Below are positions 4,816-6,352 of a stretch of 6,352 nucleotides of DNA, in pieces; within the stretch, counting starts at the first letter, position 1; every line of letters begins with the position of its first letter. The position numbers were made by a program, and so were the translations under genes. The notes beneath the pieces were generated by a model. The model saw only the letters and a program-made list of their open reading frames with translations, was not told the origin of the DNA and ran no database searches. Source of the stretch: Bacteroidota bacterium (GTDB lineage: Bacteria; Bacteroidota; Bacteroidia; Bacteroidales; JADFUO01); assembly GCA_015222115.1 (NCBI GenBank), contig JADFUO010000257.1, positions 1 to 6,352 on the forward strand, written 5' to 3'.

Positions 4816-6252
4816 ATGAAATCTTACATCATTATATATTTATTACTTTTTCCTATCATCCTTAATGCACAGTGTATTGACCAAGTCAATTTTAATTACT
4901 GGACAATGGAAGGAAACCCGAATTCAACATGGATTGTACTGAATGACAGTACAGTTCTCGAAAACGGGGACGCACAACCACCAACTTTCTTCGTTGGTAA
5001 TGAAGATTTCCTGAATGTAAAAATCCGTGGTAAAATGAAGGTTATCGATCGCTATGACAATGATTTTCTGGGATTTGTGTTTGGATATAAAAGTCCTGCA
5101 TGGAATACATCAAATACTGATTATGAATTTATTCTTTTTGATTGGAAAAAAAGTAAAGGTTGGTCATTCGGACATTTTGCCAAGGAAGGCTTTTCTTTAG
5201 TAAAAGTAAACAAGACCATGAATGAACAGGATATATGGAATTATTTTTGGGGTCATAAAAATGAAAATAATGTATTTGAGATATTATCAACAAAATACGG
5301 AAACAACAAAGGATGGCATTATGATACCACTTACTATTTTGAATTAACATATACCTCAACGCGGATAATTATTATTATTAATAATGAAACTATTTTTGAT
5401 ATTCCCGGTTGTTTTGAGCCCGGAAGATTTGGATTTTATAGTTTCTCCCAGCAAAACACTGTCTTTGAAAGTTTTGATTATCAGTTACAATTCGATTTCA
5501 AAACAGAGCCATCTATTGTATGTATTGATGAACCTGTCAAATTTCTGGCAATTGATACTGATTGCTCTGTAATCCCGACAAACATAATATCATGGAACTG
5601 GGATTTTGGCGACGGAACAACAAGCAATGATATCAACACGGAACATGCTTATGAAGCTTCAGGTAGTTACCCTGTGCAACTTATGGTAATAGACAATAAT
5701 AATTGCAGAGACAGCGTGCTCCGGATCATTACTGTAAAACCTCCACCCGACGTTAACCTCGGTCCTGATACACTGATACCATACAAAGGTTCTATTACTC
5801 TTGATGCCGGTTTTTTGGGAGCATATTATTACTGGTCAACCGGTGAAAATACAAGAACTATTACGCTTGATAACTTAAGAAAGGATACTCTTGTGGGCGT
5901 AGAAGTAAATTATGAAGGCTGTGATGGTTATGATGATATTCTGATAAGCGTTACCGATCCCCAACCCAGCCGTCTTTATGTCCCGAATGCTTTTTCTCCA
6001 AATGGCGACTCAAAGAATGATATATTTAAACCTGTAAGTAAGAATGTTGATAAATTTAAAATGTATATCTATAATCGCTGGGGAACCCTGATATATGAAA
6101 CCAATGATCCAACCAATGGCTGGGATGGTAAATTCAATGGTTCTGAATGCCAGCTTGGAGTTTATATCTGGAAAATTGTATATGATAATATGGATATTGA
6201 AGAAAATATTACTAATAAAACTCTTTTCGGACATGTAACACTTGTGAGGTAA
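4816..6252 (+). CDS. Secreted TSP-C-like/PKD protein with T9SS type B sorting domain
   Basis: This 478-residue exported protein has a signal peptide with likely cleavage after LNA18. C20 is preceded by Q and does not form a lipobox. Residues ~25-225 resemble the thrombospondin C-terminal (L-type lectin-like) domain. Key matches are WIVLND (39-44), the acidic DRYDNDFLGFVFGYK (78-92) and FILFDWKKSKGW (105-116), which parallel the WVVLN, DDDYAGFIFGYQ and YVVMWK segments of thrombospondins. A PKD domain covers ~228-308, with WNWDFGDG (260-267) and HAYEASGSYPVQL (277-289). Residues ~309-380 form an Ig-like segment of the type LGPDT...YWSTG. The end (387-478; VPNAFSPNGDSKNDIF, YNRWG, GWDGKFNG, GVYIWKI, GHVTLVR) is a gliding-motility-associated/CHU_C T9SS type B sorting domain, which directs export across the outer membrane and attachment or release. 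No catalytic domain is visible, so binding or adhesion to sugar or matrix, possibly Ca-dependent, is inferred. It is a single gene with its own promoter and converges on the gene at the right edge. Confidence 0.9.
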   Translation: MKSYIIIYLLLFPIILNAQCIDQVNFNYWTMEGNPNSTWIVLNDSTVLENGDAQPPTFFVGNEDFLNVKIRGKMKVIDRYDNDFLGFVFGYKSPAWNTSNTDYEFILFDWKKSKGWSFGHFAKEGFSLVKVNKTMNEQDIWNYFWGHKNENNVFEILSTKYGNNKGWHYDTTYYFELTYTSTRIIIIINNETIFDIPGCFEPGRFGFYSFSQQNTVFESFDYQLQFDFKTEPSIVCIDEPVKFLAIDTDCSVIPTNIISWNWDFGDGTTSNDINTEHAYEASGSYPVQLMVIDNNNCRDSVLRIITVKPPPDVNLGPDTLIPYKGSITLDAGFLGAYYYWSTGENTRTITLDNLRKDTLVGVEVNYEGCDGYDDILISVTDPQPSRLYVPNAFSPNGDSKNDIFKPVSKNVDKFKMYIYNRWGTLIYETNDPTNGWDGKFNGSECQLGVYIWKIVYDNMDIEENITNKTLFGHVTLVR

Positions 6253-6269
6253 AGTTTTGGACTAAGTTC

Positions 6270-6352
6270 TTAATACTTCACAACCACCTTTGTTTTCCAC
6301 CTTCCTGAAAGATAATAAACAAACGATAATATCATTCCAACTGCCCATGCAA
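6270..6352 (-). CDS. C-terminal end of a membrane protein, possibly MATE-type transporter (partial)
   Basis: Only the last 26 codons and the stop (tta at 6270-6272) lie in the window, and the gene continues beyond the right edge. The translation is a hydrophobic stretch, AWAVGMILSFVYYLSG, followed by the basic tail RWKTKVVVKY. This is the pattern of a final transmembrane helix with a cytoplasmic positive tail. The ending resembles the 'YYLSGKWKKK' tails I associate with MATE efflux proteins, but 26 residues are too few to be sure. The stop lies 17 bp from the convergent T9SS-protein stop, which is typical gene spacing and supports a real gene. Other multi-pass membrane proteins remain possible. 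Confidence 0.5.
   Translation of the reverse strand, partial: AWAVGMILSFVYYLSGRWKTKVVVKY

Noticed and set aside
5129..6234. Small frames within the T9SS-protein gene (5129-5359 -, 5384-5572 +, 6010-6234 -)
   Set aside because: They lie inside recognised domains of the 478-residue protein and have no independent start signals.
1..6352. CRISPR array, tRNA, rRNA, transposase or phage genes
   Set aside because: I found no regularly spaced 20-40 bp repeats, no recognisable RNA gene and no mobile-element protein on either strand.

Overview
This AT-rich window most likely comes from a free-living or environmental member of the Bacteroidota, probably near Bacteroidales or related lineages. The evidence is a secreted protein ending in a type IX secretion (T9SS type B / gliding-motility-associated) C-terminal domain, two lipoproteins with the acidic 'CKK(E/D)(E/D)' start typical of Bacteroidota surface lipoproteins, a good TAnnTTTG -7 promoter box, and no clear Shine-Dalgarno sequences. 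The species cannot be told from the sequence.

Layout, left to right. Positions 1-283 hold no convincing gene. They contain a bulged hairpin, one degenerate copy of an intergenic repeat, and a possible promoter. Positions 284-2257 are a tight two-gene operon on the + strand: an MbnP-like lipoprotein and, 6 bp later, an MbnH/MauG-like di-heme cytochrome c peroxidase homologue with two CXXCH motifs. Positions 2301-4418 (- strand) encode a complete S9A prolyl oligopeptidase predicted to be a lipoprotein. It converges on the di-heme gene, and a 28-bp palindrome between them supplies the peptidase stop codon. Positions 4419-4815 are a divergent, repeat-rich intergenic region: a second copy of the repeat from the left end (30 bp identical, opposite orientation), A/G-rich and TTTAGCC/TTATACC short tandem repeats, a 13-bp near-direct repeat at a 21-bp interval, and a strong promoter. 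Positions 4816-6252 (+) encode a secreted multidomain protein: a thrombospondin-C-terminal-like domain, a PKD domain, an Ig-like segment and a T9SS type B sorting domain. At the right edge, the last 26 codons of a membrane protein, possibly a MATE-type transporter, enter on the - strand.

How the genes relate. The MbnP/MbnH pair is a known two-protein module: the di-heme enzyme oxidises the first Trp of a WxW motif in MbnP to kynurenine, which allows Cu(I) binding. Here the pair is outside any methanobactin operon, both partners look surface-exposed, and the expected WxW site reads W-P-I. This is the most interesting biological point. The peptidase and the T9SS protein are separate transcription units with no visible functional link to the pair.
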